Positions 53,373-64,000 are shown, counted from the first letter of the stretch. The stretch is 64,000 nucleotides of DNA from Actinernus sp. WN-2022 (GCA_030867875.1 JAOWCC010001589.1:85087537-85151536), one strand, 5' to 3'. Notes: a model not told the origin generated them from the sequence alone. A program made the numbers and translations.

Positions 53373-56300
53373 CGACTACAACTTCCAACCAAATTGTTAC
53401 TGGAAATGCTGCTAAGACTACAGTTTGGAAAGAAAAGGTAAGCTATTTGCTTTCTGTATCTTGTTGACTTGTACTACTCATTTGCAGGTGTGCTGCATTG
53501 GCGGCCATGTGATTTTATTCTTCCTGGCCTTGGAAATGATTGCAAGTCCATCACGACCCAGAGGGCGATGATAACGATAAACGAAACATTTTATTGGGGT
53601 AGCCTAACCTGGTCCATAGTTACTAGAGAATTAGAGTGGAAGGCCAAACCAAAAAAATAATAGCTGGCCTGTTGGGCCGTGGGCGTGGGTGATCAAACTG
53701 AAAAACCAGCGTTTTTAAGCAATAACCGAATCACTTCATATATTTAATCGTGCAAGCTTAATAACTTTATCTACACAGTAACTTAACTGTAAGCTTGTCT
53801 GACTATGAGTAATGTGTTGAGAAACAATAGACCAGTTCGCGATTAACTCCAACATTTTGAAAGGGGTGCAAACATAGCGCGAAGATACAGTGTTCGTATG
53901 GAATCCGATGCCAAATAAAATTTCTGAAATATTCCCTGTCTGATTTACTGATCAAAATTTGAGACATGTAGCTGTGCTGGGAAGCGTGCAATCGTGTTTT
54001 CAGTTTTCCATACATTTGTCAATTGATTAATGATTTGTCTGTACTTTGAGTTTGACTCGTTCAGTCGTTGTTAACAGATAAATGTATGGAAAACTGAAGT
54101 GCACGCTTCCCAGCACAGCTACATCCCTGACATTTTGATCAGTACATCTTCGGCAGGTTTAAAGTACAGGTCACAATTCACAGGTCAGGTTGTTAATTCT
54201 AAGACAAATCCTAACCCAAACCACAAACCTAACCCTAACCATCGGACGAGTTCACAGGTAAACGACGGGTTCTCACTCACCTAGAGCTAGGGTTCACAGG
54301 TAAACAAGGAGTGACTGATCTGTGACCTGACCTGTGAATTGTGACCTGTACTTTAAACCTGCCCGTACATCTTAGTTTGCAGACAGTAAATATTCAGAAA
54401 TTCGATTTTACGGAAAATATTTGGCATCGGATTCCCATACAAACACTGTATTTCGTTCCGACATTTTGAAAGGGGTGCAAACATGGCGCGAAATACAGTG
54501 TTTGTATGGGAATTGATGGAATCCGATGCCAAATAAAATCCGTAAAATCGAATTTCTGAAATTTGAGGGATGTAGCTGTGCTGGGAAGCATGCAATCGTG
54601 TTTTCAGTTTTCCATACATTGTCTGTAAAAAACAGTCAAATTCCACGTGAAAATAGTCATTATCTCCACCCCAAACATAAAACTATACTTTGCCATGATC
54701 ATCAAGTTACAAAATATATTTTGTGGGTTAGTAAACTTCATATCAAAACACGAGACTAATAAAATTGTGATAAAAATACAAACCAAGGCGATCACAATTT
54801 ATTTACATTTGCTGTAATAATAATAATAATAATACCGGTTTAATCAGTGGCATAATCCACGAGGTGGCTCTTCATCCACTGTAGGATGGCAATAACAACA
54901 GATTCTATTAAAGTACGAATAAATCAAAATAAAAGCAGTAAAAATATACACGCCCAAACGAAAGAAAGACCGCACATATCGTTTGTGTCCTTGTGCATAA
55001 CCACAATGCACTTTGTTTGATTTGCGCATAAAAAACGACTCCCTCCACTACACAAATTAGTACTGCTGCCTTGCTCGCTCGCTTGAGGTCCGCTCTTTGC
55101 TGCAGCAAATACCAACGACGGCAATCACAATTTCTTTACACTCGCTGTAGCAATAACAACGGATTGTAAGTACGGATAAGGGCCATGTTCACGTGAAAAT
55201 AAAAGCAGTAATATATACACACCTTCACGCCCAAACGAAAAGAAAGCCAATGAAAAGACCACGCATATTGTTTCCGTGTCCTTGTGCACGACCACAATGC
55301 ACTGCTCTGGCAATGCGTCAAATTAAAAGAGCGTCAACTTTGACCTTTATACGATGAAAAAATTATCAACGTATTTTTGGGTCGGTCTGGAACCAAGTCG
55401 GCTTGAAAACTCTCGTAAAATTTTCATGTATTCCTCAACTATTTCCTCGATCTACTAGAGCAGATTTCGTATGAGTGGGACAAACTACGGCATGTCCGTA
55501 GCCTTACCGTAACTGTACTGTAATCGTGCTGTACAGTATTACTGTAAATAGGCCCCTTGCAGCTAAAACATCACTTGGTTGTACTGGAGAGCAAAAAATA
55601 TCTGACTTCATTTATTTAAAGGCCTTTTACGAGATCAGTAGTGCTATTAGCAAAACGCTATTTTCGACCTCCAATCGATTGTCGATCTTTCTAAAACAGC
55701 GATTTTAAAGATAGCTTGCTCTCCAGCATCCATGGCAACGCCTTTCCCATGGGGATTTGAGTTCAATTCATTCGTTAATGAAATATTATATCAGCACATG
55801 ACTGTTAGCTGCAAAGGGCCTATTGATTGGATCAGCAGGATAAAAATAATGGGAAACCATTTCGATGTCACGGCATGCCGTACAGTAACCGTGCTGTACT
55901 CAGTGCTGTAGACGAAATCTGCTCTTTTATATCGCCCTCTCTCTCGTGATGGTCGGTCAGGAAAAGAAAAACGTTAGGGGATCTGGAACCAAGTCGACTT
56001 GAAGACTTGCGTAAAAGTTTTCATGTTTTCCTCAACTACTTTTTCCTCTACTAGTTGTGGATTGACAATAGGCCTTTTGCAGGAAACAGTCACGTGATGA
56101 TATAATACTTCGTTAAGGAATGAATTGAACTCGTGATCATGGATGTCATGTCATGGATGCTGGAGGGCAAGATATCTTTAAAAACGCTCTTTTAGAAATA
56201 TCGTCAATCGATTGGAGGTAGAAAATTAAGCTCTAGGTAGGAGCTTCAAAAGTTGCGGGGTATTCTATAATTGCTCCTTCATCAAAAATGACCATAGTTT

Positions 56301-59266
56301 GCTCACCGTTTAAACATACTTTACTTAGCTTTACACAATTTAATTGCATTACCTATTCCTAACTATTTTTGTTACTCAACACGTACAACCAGAAATCATT
56401 CAAACACTACATTCATTCAAGCAACTGCACACCATGATTACTACCTATTTAGCTTCTTCCCTAGGACCATAACAGATTGGAACTCTATCCCCATTAATAT
56501 AAGATCTCTTAATTATGTAAAATTTACTAGCTCAACTAAATCTCACATCTGTAATAACTTTCCACGTAATAATTAAGTACTGCACTTATATTATTTTTTT
56601 ATTAGCATTGGTTTTTACTTATTATTTTCTTGCATTTTATTACATTTATTTAATTAATTATCTTTATTCATTCCATTTATTTGGATTCATATCGTAATTC
56701 TATATTTCGACTATCATTGTAATATTTACTATTATCAGGATTTTGTTGACCAAAGATTGTAAATAAGTAACATTTTATTTTGATTTGGTCCTGGACTCGA
56801 TGCGAAAGCGTTGTTCAGTAATAAACGTAAACGTAAACGTGCTCCGATTGTTCTTTTGTCCTCCAGTACAATCACGTGATTGCATTCCTGCAAAATACAC
56901 TTGCATGAGAAAAGCAAGAAATTAATACGTAGAGAGATCGGAAAAGAGGTGTAGTTAAAAATAATGTTTTTCAATCTTTTTATATAATTTTTTTACCTTT
57001 TCCAAAATATTGGGTCGGTGTCAAGCTTTGTATTTTTTTAAAACTTTCCCAAAAAATTGGGTCTGTCGGGAGATGGGAAACAAAACATTTTATTGGGATG
57101 GCCCTAGTTGTAGATTGACAATAATTTGCACGAGAAAGGCAAGAAACTAAAACGTAGAGAGCTGACGGAAAAGAGGTTGTAGTTTAACAAAAATATTCTT
57201 CAAGCTTTTTTGTTTGTTTTACTTTTTCAAAAAAAATGGGTCGGTAATGAAATTGTACTCGTACACTTCAGAACTGGCTAATTCTATGATTATTCAACAG
57301 AGAGAATCACAGGTGAAGCGAGCAGTTCCTAATATAACGACTGCACTCACTTCCATCATTACACAGAGCAAAAACAAGGAATTTCAAAAGAAGTGCCTAA
57401 ACATCCTTCAGGTAATATTTGCTTATTTTTCTAGTATTATTCCGCTTTAGTATTTTTACTTAAAGTGCATATGAGCCCAAATATTTTATCATTAAAATCG
57501 ATTCTACATCAACTAAATAGTTGAACGATAAAATATTTCTTGATTTTAGTGTTACATTTATGAGTTGAAAGGTTTATATTTCGAATATGCTAGTTTACTG
57601 CTGTTTACTGTTATTTCAATCTCCTTGTGAATGAATTATTTACTTCTGATTTAGACATTAGCTTGTCAAAGCTACTCTTTATTAAAATTCGAGATTAAAT
57701 AAAGTTTATGTGTGTACTATTTGGTAAAATCACTGAATATATAAGCTTGAAATATAACATATGGTAGATGTTTATAAAAGATCATTTATCTCTACAAGCA
57801 ATACAATATTCCCAGTTTGAAGTCGTCATTAACATATTCGAAATACAAACCTTTACAGCTGAGACGCAACACTGAAATCAAGAAATATTTTACCACTCAA
57901 CTATTTAGTTGACGTAGAATCGATTTTAATAATAATAAAAATAAGGGCTATGTTCACACAAGTTTGTTCTTTGCATTTTAAACTAATATAGTAAAAATGA
58001 AATACAATTTTTGCAGGTAGCTGAGACAGAAGTCATACCAGAGGTGCTAAACCACAAACTTTGGAAAGTTTCAGGAAATAAATTAGGCATTAACCTTCTA
58101 CAGGAAGGTGACCAGGTATTGAACTAGTTAATTGGTACTGCCAGTTATATTTCTGTGAGCATATAAAATAATGGCACATCAGGCCTTTTTGAAGACAGTT
58201 ACATTGACTGATTGAATAAAGCTTTTCGAAGTATATTTTATTTCCATGTGCACCAAGCCCCACTGCTAGCTCAAAGTGCAAGGTACACATAATAAATTAT
58301 TAACATTTTCTTAAAACAGAGGTAATTTTGTGTTGTTGTTGTCCCTGTGGATGTGACATAATTTATTTCTATTTTTAGAATGTTGACACCAGGAGATCCA
58401 AAATGGCATTGTCAGCACAACAAACTGATAGCTTTGACGACTTAGCATTAGCGGATTGCTATTGTACACAGAGTGAGCTTGATGACATGAGTTTTTATGA
58501 AGGAGTTGAATCTCAGGGTTGTTCTATTGACGAGGCTCTGAGGAGAAAGTATTGCTCTGCAAATGGTGGCACACACATCAAAGACACATGCAATGAAAAC
58601 AATGTTCTTCCATTTGACAGTCATTCACAAATGTCAGAGCTGGATTTCCTCAGCGAAATTACTTGGGACTTCACTGATTACAGTGACAATTCAACTGCTG
58701 GAAATGATTTACCAGGATTTAAGCAGGCACTAGATAAAACAGGGGTTAAAGCAACTGCAAATAAAATGAGAGAAATCCCTGAATACCATAAAAGCTCCAA
58801 AGACACAAGGAAAAAGAGAGAATTTATGCCGAGCAGTGTGGAAGATTCACAGCCTTCACTGGTTTGTGGCTCAGAACAGTACACAGGAGAGGTAGATTTC
58901 CCTACCCAGATACGTTATGATCAGGTCAGTGAAGAATACTGGTTAAAGGACTTTGCTAGTGATTCATTCTGGATGGGTACAGAAAAAGAGGTTTGCTCAC
59001 CCATTACGAATCAGAAAGAGGAAGCTCTACAAAAGCAACAAAGATTTCCTACAATGTCGCCCATAAGAAAGAATACCGATAAAAGTGAGATAACAGATTC
59101 TACTTCAAATATTGGGCCCTATAAAAACACTGCTTGTTACCTGCTAACTGAAAAAGAGTTTGATAATGACTGCTTCAGCACCGAAACTTGTCTCTTAGGC
59201 AAAACATTCCACTACCAAAGCCCTGAGTACAAGTACTGCTCTATTAATACAACAGGACACCGTTAA
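53360..59266 (+). CDS. Unrecognised four-exon gene, about 391 residues
   Basis: Exons 53360-53437, 57301-57411, 58017-58115 and 58379-59266 join in phase 0 with GT/AG borders. The start is MANLTTTTSNQIVTGNAAKT, the end TGHR then TAA. Exons 2-3 encode an amphipathic alpha-helical segment (ITTALTSIITQSKNKEFQKK then CLNILQVAETEVIPEVLNHK) that resembles a HEAT/ARM-type helical pair. Exon 4 is acidic, Ser-rich and probably disordered, with aromatic-acidic motifs (ELDDMSFYEG, LDFLSEITWDFTDY) of the kind used as docking peptides. No signal peptide or membrane segment. I cannot place it in a family. E2F-like promoter sites suggest a cell-cycle or meiotic role (inference). The exon 2 acceptor is uncertain: an alternative AG at 57271-57272 is out of phase with exon 1 unless another exon exists. 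Confidence 0.6.
53829..54620. mobile_element. Cluster of ACATTTTGAAAGGGGTGCAAAC repeats, partly palindromic
   Basis: CATTTTGAAAGGGGTGCAAA, TGGAATCCGATGCCAAATAA, GTAGCTGTGCTGGGAAGC and TTTTCAGTTTTCCATACAT occur in order at 53853-54016 and again at 54466-54620. Parts of the same unit are inverted at 54080-54140 and 54374-54460, so 54080-54620 is a foldback into which the 54151-54364 element was inserted. A compact hairpin relative lies at 62206-62351. All are in intron 1 of the four-exon gene or in a DUF445-gene intron. Confidence 0.75.
54151..54364. mobile_element. 214-bp foldback element with exact 9-bp TSD
   Basis: CGGCAGGTTTAAAGTACAGGTCAC...GTGACCTGTACTTTAAACCTGCCC, arms of about 43 bp. 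Exact target duplication GTACATCTT at 54142-54150 and 54365-54373. The centre holds CCTAACCC...CCTAACCCTAACC, telomere-like words. The 9-bp TSD again points to a Mutator-type mechanism, but the end sequence differs from the TAGCCTG family. Confidence 0.85.
54880..55290 (+). repeat. Tandem duplication, unit about 245 bp, diverged
   Basis: GCAATAACAAC...AAAATAAAAGCAGTA...ACGCCCAAACGAAA...GTGTCCTTGTGCA.ACCACAATGCAC occurs twice, at about 54890-55012 and 55148-55303, with insertions in the second. A TAA microsatellite lies just upstream (54815-54834). Confidence 0.78.
55456..55926. mobile_element. MITE with TAGAGCAGATTTCG ends (copy 2)
   Basis: TAGAGCAGATTTCGT (55456) and ACGAAATCTGCTCTT (to 55926) are inverted. 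The TACGGCATGTCCGTAGCCTT...GTAACTGTACTGTA block near the left end has an inverted counterpart (GGCATGCCGTACAGTAACCG) near the right. Part of the centre (about 55640-55820) is found inverted at 56082-56225 (CCAATCGATTG, GATATCTT, AGGCCTTTTGCAG words). Confidence 0.75.
56375..56577 (+). mobile_element. Non-LTR retrotransposon 3' fragment (ORF2 C-terminus)
   Basis: The plus-strand frame reads STRTTRNHSNTTFIQATAHH then DYYLFSFFPRTITDWNSIPI, stop TAA at 56575. The R-x-T-R...F.Q....YY..SFFPRTI.DWN.LP pattern is the conserved end of many animal LINE ORF2 proteins. No reverse transcriptase core remains. Confidence 0.75.
57460..57950. mobile_element. TTAA-type foldback MITE, right tip lost
   Basis: Starts TTAAAGTGCATATGAGCCCA. 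Arms share AAAATCGATTCTACATCAACT...AGTTGA, AATATTTCTTGATTT and CATATTCGAAATA words in inverse order. The right side stops at AATAAGGGCT, lacking the terminal TGCACTTTAA. It belongs with the AAAGTGC-ended group (2856, 23702, 60769). It lies between exons 2 and 3 of the four-exon gene. Confidence 0.75.
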
Positions 59267-60768
59267 AGGGTGACTGCAATAACAAGGGCTCTCAGAATGC
59301 AAATTATGAGCCAAACTTGCATAACATAGTTTCAAAACAGTGGAAGCAAAGTATCAATCTTTTTTCTTTTATTGATGAGTTTGATTCTTTGTCAGATTTC
59401 TCTTAATAGGATTTGTTACAATGCAAACGAACAAAGTTCGTATGATATGAAATTGACCTATTGTTCATTGTCCCAATTCAAGTCACCAGACTTTTCCCTT
59501 GAGTATTTCTTTTCTTTAACCCAAGAGGTAATGCATATATTCGTAGATCTCAGCAACAACACACTAATCCTCAGAGACCTGTCACATGACCTGAATTGGA
59601 ACAACAAATGTACAAGCTAAATCTGTCTATTCCAAGCTTGAAAGTGTAAAAACAATTAAGCGACATAATTTAATAGTTTTTTTAGTATTCCCAGAAGGTA
59701 TGTAACAATAGATACCGGCCCCCTCAGAAAGCAAAACAGTCAAAAGAGAGTTTTTAAGTTTCTCTTAATACAGGGGCTGTGTTGGTAAGGTCTGGCTGTT
59801 TGAAACAAGTCAGTAAGCACTACTCCAGGGTTAAATCGCTAACCCGAGGGTAAACTGTACAGATTACAAAATTATTATAGATTTAGTGCTATTCTAGGGA
59901 TAAATTATTTACCCTTGCTTAACTCTACTGCCTTAATTTGTCAGTATAAGTTAATTATGTTAAAAGCCTATTTCGCCCTGAGTCATTGACTTAAATCAAA
60001 ACCTTTGCAATGAATGAGATAGCCATACATCTCCTGTTGCCTGCATATGATTACTAGAAACAAGGATGGATTATTTTGTCTGATAGGCATTGATAATAAT
60101 ATTTCTTATTATATAATTACCAAGAACACATGAAATATGCACAAGATGGCACACAATAGGAGACTCTATATTGGGTAGTTACAGTCAAATGGTTTCCCAT
60201 CACCATATATGGTAAATCCCATTTCTCGAGCAAGCATCCAATGTTTTTGGTTATTTTGGAAATAAAATGTTGTTTCTTGGTAGAATTTATATGATGAACA
60301 ACTTATTAGTTGGCTAAACAATCATCTAATATGGCTGTATTTTTACTTGTCATTCTATTTTAGCTCACCTAAAGGCTTGCCAAAATATGAAAGACTCGTA
60401 AAAATACACAACCATAATTTAATGTTTAGCCAATTAATAACCTCAGTCTATATCTAAGTTAAAGACACATAATGCTATGTATGGAACAAATTCACCCATA
60501 CACAATTCCAAATAATCAACAGATTTAAAATATGTAAGCTGTTTTATACTATTTCAGTCCACTTTACTGCACAAGAAATTGTTGCAAAATCTTCCAAGCC
60601 TAATCGTATAATACATATCTACAGGGATGTTATTAAAATCCAGCTACCAGTGATTATCACCAGCAACTATGATGATCACTGGCTACTTGATGTTGATGTA
60701 AAACTTAAAGACAGAGTTGTAGTATGTGGCACAAAAATACTGCCTATTTTTCACAGTTGTCTAGCAAC
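59267..60768. other. 3' flank of the four-exon gene, with two small inverted repeats
   Basis: Presumed 3' UTR; an AATAAA occurs at about 60260. Contains the MITE at 59793-59930 and another inverted repeat, 60303-60440 (TTATTAGTTGGCTAAACA and its inverse, arms about 45 bp). No further gene is seen. Confidence 0.5.
59793..59930. mobile_element. Small MITE, second copy of the 2222-2348 family
   Basis: GGCTGTTTGAAACAAG...CCAGGGTTAAATCGCTAACCC, GTAAACTGTACAGATTAC and TTTACCCTTGCTTAA match the 2222-2348 element in inverse orientation. Confidence 0.72.
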
Positions 60769-61195
60769 TTAAAGTGCCTATGAACCTTATTTATTTTATT
60801 TTAGATATCAATTCTACATCAAGTGAATAGTAGAATGGTACAATATATCTTGCTTTGAATGCTGTGCCACTGAGTTAAGGAGGTTTTAATATCCAAAATG
60901 CTAATTACATGACGTCAGGGGAGGCATCAATTAATATATAATTTTTTTTGTTACAATTAAACAAATTTTTCAAATTATTTCAACCCATGGTTGAAATAAA
61001 ATGATGTTACAAATTTGTTTTCCTATATCAGTAGAAACGCCCATTTACAACCACATCATGTAATTAGCATTTTGGATATTATAAAAACCTTAACTCAGTG
61101 GCACAGCATTCAAAGCAAAGTATATTTTACCATTCTACTATTCACTTGATTTATTGATATCTAAAATAAAAATAAATTGTTCATAGGCACTTTAA
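60769..61195. mobile_element. TTAA-flanked foldback MITE, AAAGTGCCTATGAACC ends
   Basis: TTAAAGTGCCTATGAAC (60769) and its near-inverse ATAGGCACTTTAA (to 61195); arms about 150 bp with CACTGAGTTAAGG, TCCAAAATGCTAATTACATG and ATTCTACATCAAGTGAATAG words inverted. The outer ten bases equal those of 2856-3411 although the arm interior differs. The TTTAAAGGGGCACTGTCAAT end of another element starts in the right TTAA. Confidence 0.88.
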
Positions 61196-61356
61196 AGGGG
61201 CACTGTCAATCGTCTTGAGAAAGTTTAACCGCTTTAATGACAGTCCTGGTCTACAAAACATTATTTTTTTCAGCAGTTAAAATGTACCAATTCTGAATCC
61301 TTAATGCTTGGTCCTTCAAATGATTTCTTTTTAAGAATATGTCTGTCAGACAATCT

Positions 61357-63181
61357 TCATATAAGTTTTCCCACTTCAGTTACTTGGGATACAATACCCA
61401 TCAGGAATCCTATGACACATCCTAGTATAACCAGCCAACTCAGGTGCTTATACATAACCACCTTCACAAACTGTGTGACCTGTTCTGTACCAACATCTCC
61501 TCCTCTGTTTGCCATATATTTAGTAATTTCTTGCTTGATTCTTGAAGCTGTGCAACTCTAACAAAAGAGAAACAAATGTATTTATGTACATATCCTTTTT
61601 TTTTTTAAACACTGCTACTTTTTTGTGATAGAGCATAGTTTTAACAGTGTGAAAGACCATGAACCCTAGCCAATATAATTAATTATGATAAGGCTTTTTA
61701 GCCTTTTTTCTGTTAAAATGTTATAAGGAAATCCTAATAACATATAAAACATATCAACCATGAGACATACCTTTCCTCCAATGTAAAGATTATCTATTTG
61801 TCCAGGTATAACCTCAGCAATTATCTCCATTATTAATGGTCTGATTAATGGTTTCAAAGTAGAAGTCCTTATTCCAGCTATAAGCAATAACTGACCTTCA
61901 GATGACTGTGACAATGCATGTAATTCTTTGTTTATTATTTGTTCTATAGTTTCAGATTCCAGTATCTGCCGTAATCTCCCCTCCATGTTAAACGTCACAA
62001 TATGCTGGGTCAGTTTTTGCTCAACATACTGCTCTAGGAATGACTGATCCAGAAATACACTTGTTACTATTGTTCTGAATGTCTTAATGATTTCTTGGTA
62101 GCAGCTTGCAAAGACCCTAAAACGAAATCAGAAGCAAGGATCTTAGTGAATTTTATGAGATAAATTTAATAGAACTAAGAGAAAGAAACCATTATTACAA
62201 TAAACCAGTTCACTGTTAATGGACCGACATTTTGAAAGGGGTGCAAACATGGCGCAAAATAGAGTGTTTGTAAAGGAATCCGATGCCAAATAATTTCCTT
62301 TAAATGTTTGCACCCCTTTCAAAATGTCGGAATTAACCATGAACTGGTCTATTATGCAACTATTTACATTTATCATGCAAAAACAATTGAAGACCTCAGT
62401 GGAAAAAGGGCGTAAGTAGTATGTTTTACCGATTATTTTTGTAAGAATCATGAAGTTTTCAACTGCAGTACTCAATTTTAGTTGAGGAACACGTTTCTGT
62501 GCAGGTTTTGTCATGGTATGAAAATTTCTTTAAATATTGCCCATAGTAACAGTGGCCGCATCATTCCATAACAACGACCATATAATGGCTTTCTTGAATG
62601 TTTTGCTTCTTACACCCTTTTTCACCGAGGTCTTCAATTATAGTGAAACAGGGCACACTCTACAAAAAAAAAAATCAGATTAATGGGTCCTTAATGGTAC
62701 TGTAGGAAAAGTGTGCAACGATCACACAATCTATATTGTGCATGTGAACATGCAATCTACAATGGTATTTCCACTCAGTTCCCATGGTAATTATTAATAA
62801 TAAACCAATCAGAAAGCGACAATTTGACAAGTTGTTGCAAAATTATTTTGTCCATACTTACCCACTTCCATACAATCCAGGTATCTTGGTAAATAATATC
62901 TTAAGAGCCAGCCAGTTCGTAATCCCTCCTGCTACCCCAAGTACACCACATGATACCATATACCGTGCCACGACTCTCCATGCCGACTTTTTGTCAGTTA
63001 CTGTCAGCATAAATATCCCTATCATTGCAATGTGAAGAGTAATAAGGACTCCTAGATTGCCCTTATCAGATAACCAATGAAGTACTGTCCTGTACAGAAT
63101 GGGTAATCTGTTTCTTATTAACCAGTCTTGTTTTTTAACAATTGGATCCTCAGACTGGATATAGCTGGCACTAAGATTAAC
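61357..63181 (-). CDS. DUF445-family membrane protein, last three exons (5' part not seen)
   Basis: Minus-strand exons 63181-62862, 62116-61771 and 61557-61357 join in frame (phases 2 and 0) and end TGA at 61359-61357: 288 residues visible. The first holds two hydrophobic helices (VLITLHIAMIGIFMLTV and VSCGVLGVAG) followed by GGITNWLALKILFTKIPGLY, the (A/G)xxTNWLAxKMLF signature of DUF445 (YheB-like) proteins. Next comes a mostly helical soluble region (FLEQYVEQKL, IINKELHALSQSSEGQLLL, LKPLIRPLIMEIIAEVI). The last exon ends in a membrane helix, WLVILGCVIGFLMGIVSQV. DUF445 is mainly known from bacteria, archaea and plants or algae; its function is unsettled. The exon before 63181 is outside the window or not recognisable. 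Confidence 0.75.
62206..62351. mobile_element. Hairpin MITE of the GAAAGGGGTGCAAAC family
   Basis: ATAAACCAGTTCACTGTTAA...CGACATTTTGAAAGGGGTGC and its inverse GCACCCCTTTCAAAATGTCG...TGAACTGGTCTATT form a nearly complete palindrome. It shares CGACATTTTGAAAGGGGTGC and GGAATCCGATGCCAAATAA with 53829-54620. It lies in a DUF445-gene intron. Confidence 0.85.
62385..62639. mobile_element. MITE, AATTGAAGACCTC ends (copy 2 of the 21799 family)
   Basis: AATTGAAGACCTCAGTGGAAA...AAGGGCGTAAG and CTTACACCCTTTTTCACCGAGGTCTTCAATT are inverted. The AATTGAAG and AAAAAGGGCGTAAGT words match 21799-21940. Same intron as the preceding hairpin. Confidence 0.8.
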
Positions 63182-64000
63182 CTGTTGAATGAAAAAAAAA
63201 ACATAAAAACATAGTGACCTTTCTCTCTATCTTATGTACAACCGGAAATACATTGGCAAGTGAAGAAATGGAGAGCAAAGCAGGTAATTTTATTATAATC
63301 AAAATTTGAATTAGCAATATTTTTTTATTGGACAAGGCTGCATGAGCAAAATATCATGATTTGTTTGTGGTGAACAGAAAATTATCATTCAACAAAATAT
63401 AACTTTACCTACAGACGTTCTAAACTGGATCTTTGAGTCACCAATGGCTGCCTTGTTTACCAAAATTAATGGAGTGGTCAACAGTGCATAATTATATAAA
63501 TTATACTCAGATCGTTATTTGCAGAACATATTGAATTATCATGACTGCACATACTCAGACCATTATTCGTAGGTGAATCAACCAATCAGAATTTGGGATG
63601 GGAGAGAGTCGATTGATAAACTTTATTTAAAGTGCTACTGCAATCAAATATTACACTTTTCCTGTTTTTGTTTTTTCAGTTTTGGAAAGTAATAGTACTA
63701 CAAATACTACCATTTGCAAGCTACCGTTAAGCGTGAACCTTTTTCCGCGTTCGTTTATGTTTGAAACCTAGACGTTTGGCGGCACAAACCTTTGCAATTT
63801 AACCGCGATTGTGACAACCTTTGACATGTCTCGCCTTCACGTTTCAGCGAGTGGGATTCAGGTTTGGGAACTTTTCAGCTAGATTTTCCTAAATCATATA
63901 AATGTCGGTTCAAGTTCAAGTTCTGGATGCTCAGAATTATGAGAGATGCAAGACAATAACTGTCTCTTGGCATAATCTGAGTTGCACGACGGTAGAAGAC
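63182..64000. other. Right edge, upstream of the visible DUF445 exons
   Basis: No further exon is recognised on either strand. TTTAAAGTGCTACTGCAATC at 63626 looks like the left end of another TTAA-type MITE whose partner lies beyond the window. Confidence 0.45.

Noticed and set aside
54208..54243. Interstitial telomeric repeat array
   Set aside because: Only a few irregular CCTAACC words inside the loop of a foldback; not a tandem TTAGGG array.
54353..54646. Frames with MYGKLKTRLHASQHSYIPQI at 53.8, 54.1 and 54.4 kb
   Set aside because: All derive from copies of the same non-coding repeat unit in both orientations; no domain and frequent stops.

Overview
The window is a eukaryotic, animal-type genomic segment. 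It is AT-rich, has many short exons with GT/AG junctions, and its introns and intergenic DNA are packed with small inverted-repeat transposons. I infer a cnidarian, probably an anthozoan (coral or anemone type), from one ARID4 gene instead of the vertebrate A/B pair, tRNA-like SINEs and very many foldback MITEs. The species cannot be read from the sequence.

Four genes are supported. (1) 357-1128 (+): the last two exons of an RRM protein that best fits RBM34, a nucleolar RNA-binding protein. (2) 5984-39600 (+): a complete ARID4 (RBBP1-family) chromatin gene. I joined 22 exons by hand into an uninterrupted 1292-codon frame: tandem Tudor, RBB1NT/PWWP-like region, ARID, a coding 18-bp minisatellite, chromo barrel, long acidic/basic tail and C-terminal coiled coil. 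(3) 53360-59266 (+): an unrecognised four-exon gene of about 391 codons, with two E2F-like sites and an inverted CCAAT box just upstream. (4) 61357-63181 (-): the 3' part of a DUF445 membrane-protein gene, convergent with gene 3 and running off the right edge. RBM34 and ARID4B are, from memory, also neighbours on human 1q42.3, which would make genes 1-2 an old linkage.

The rest is mostly mobile DNA. At least six element groups can be defined by reading both strands: TTAA-flanked foldback MITEs (2.9, 23.7, 38.9, 46.1, 57.5 and 60.8 kb); a family with TAGCCTG ends, two full copies of which have exact 9-bp target duplications and long inverted arms (Mutator-like); TA-flanked CCGTAAAC-ended elements; elements with poly-G tracts near one or both ends; tRNA-derived SINEs; and non-LTR retrotransposon remnants. 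The most striking unit is at 32400-33470: a 9-bp-TSD Mutator-like element whose arms both carry the same captured fragment of a RecQ-type helicase (motifs 0, I and Ia), head to head. The large ARID4 intron (25250-33670) also holds a 4.85-kb TIR-bounded composite with two 63-bp-period arrays, one of them split by a Mutator-like insertion.

All exon and element borders were read by eye, without alignment software. Large intergenic stretches (about 39.6-45.2 kb and 48.9-52.9 kb) hold little I can name.
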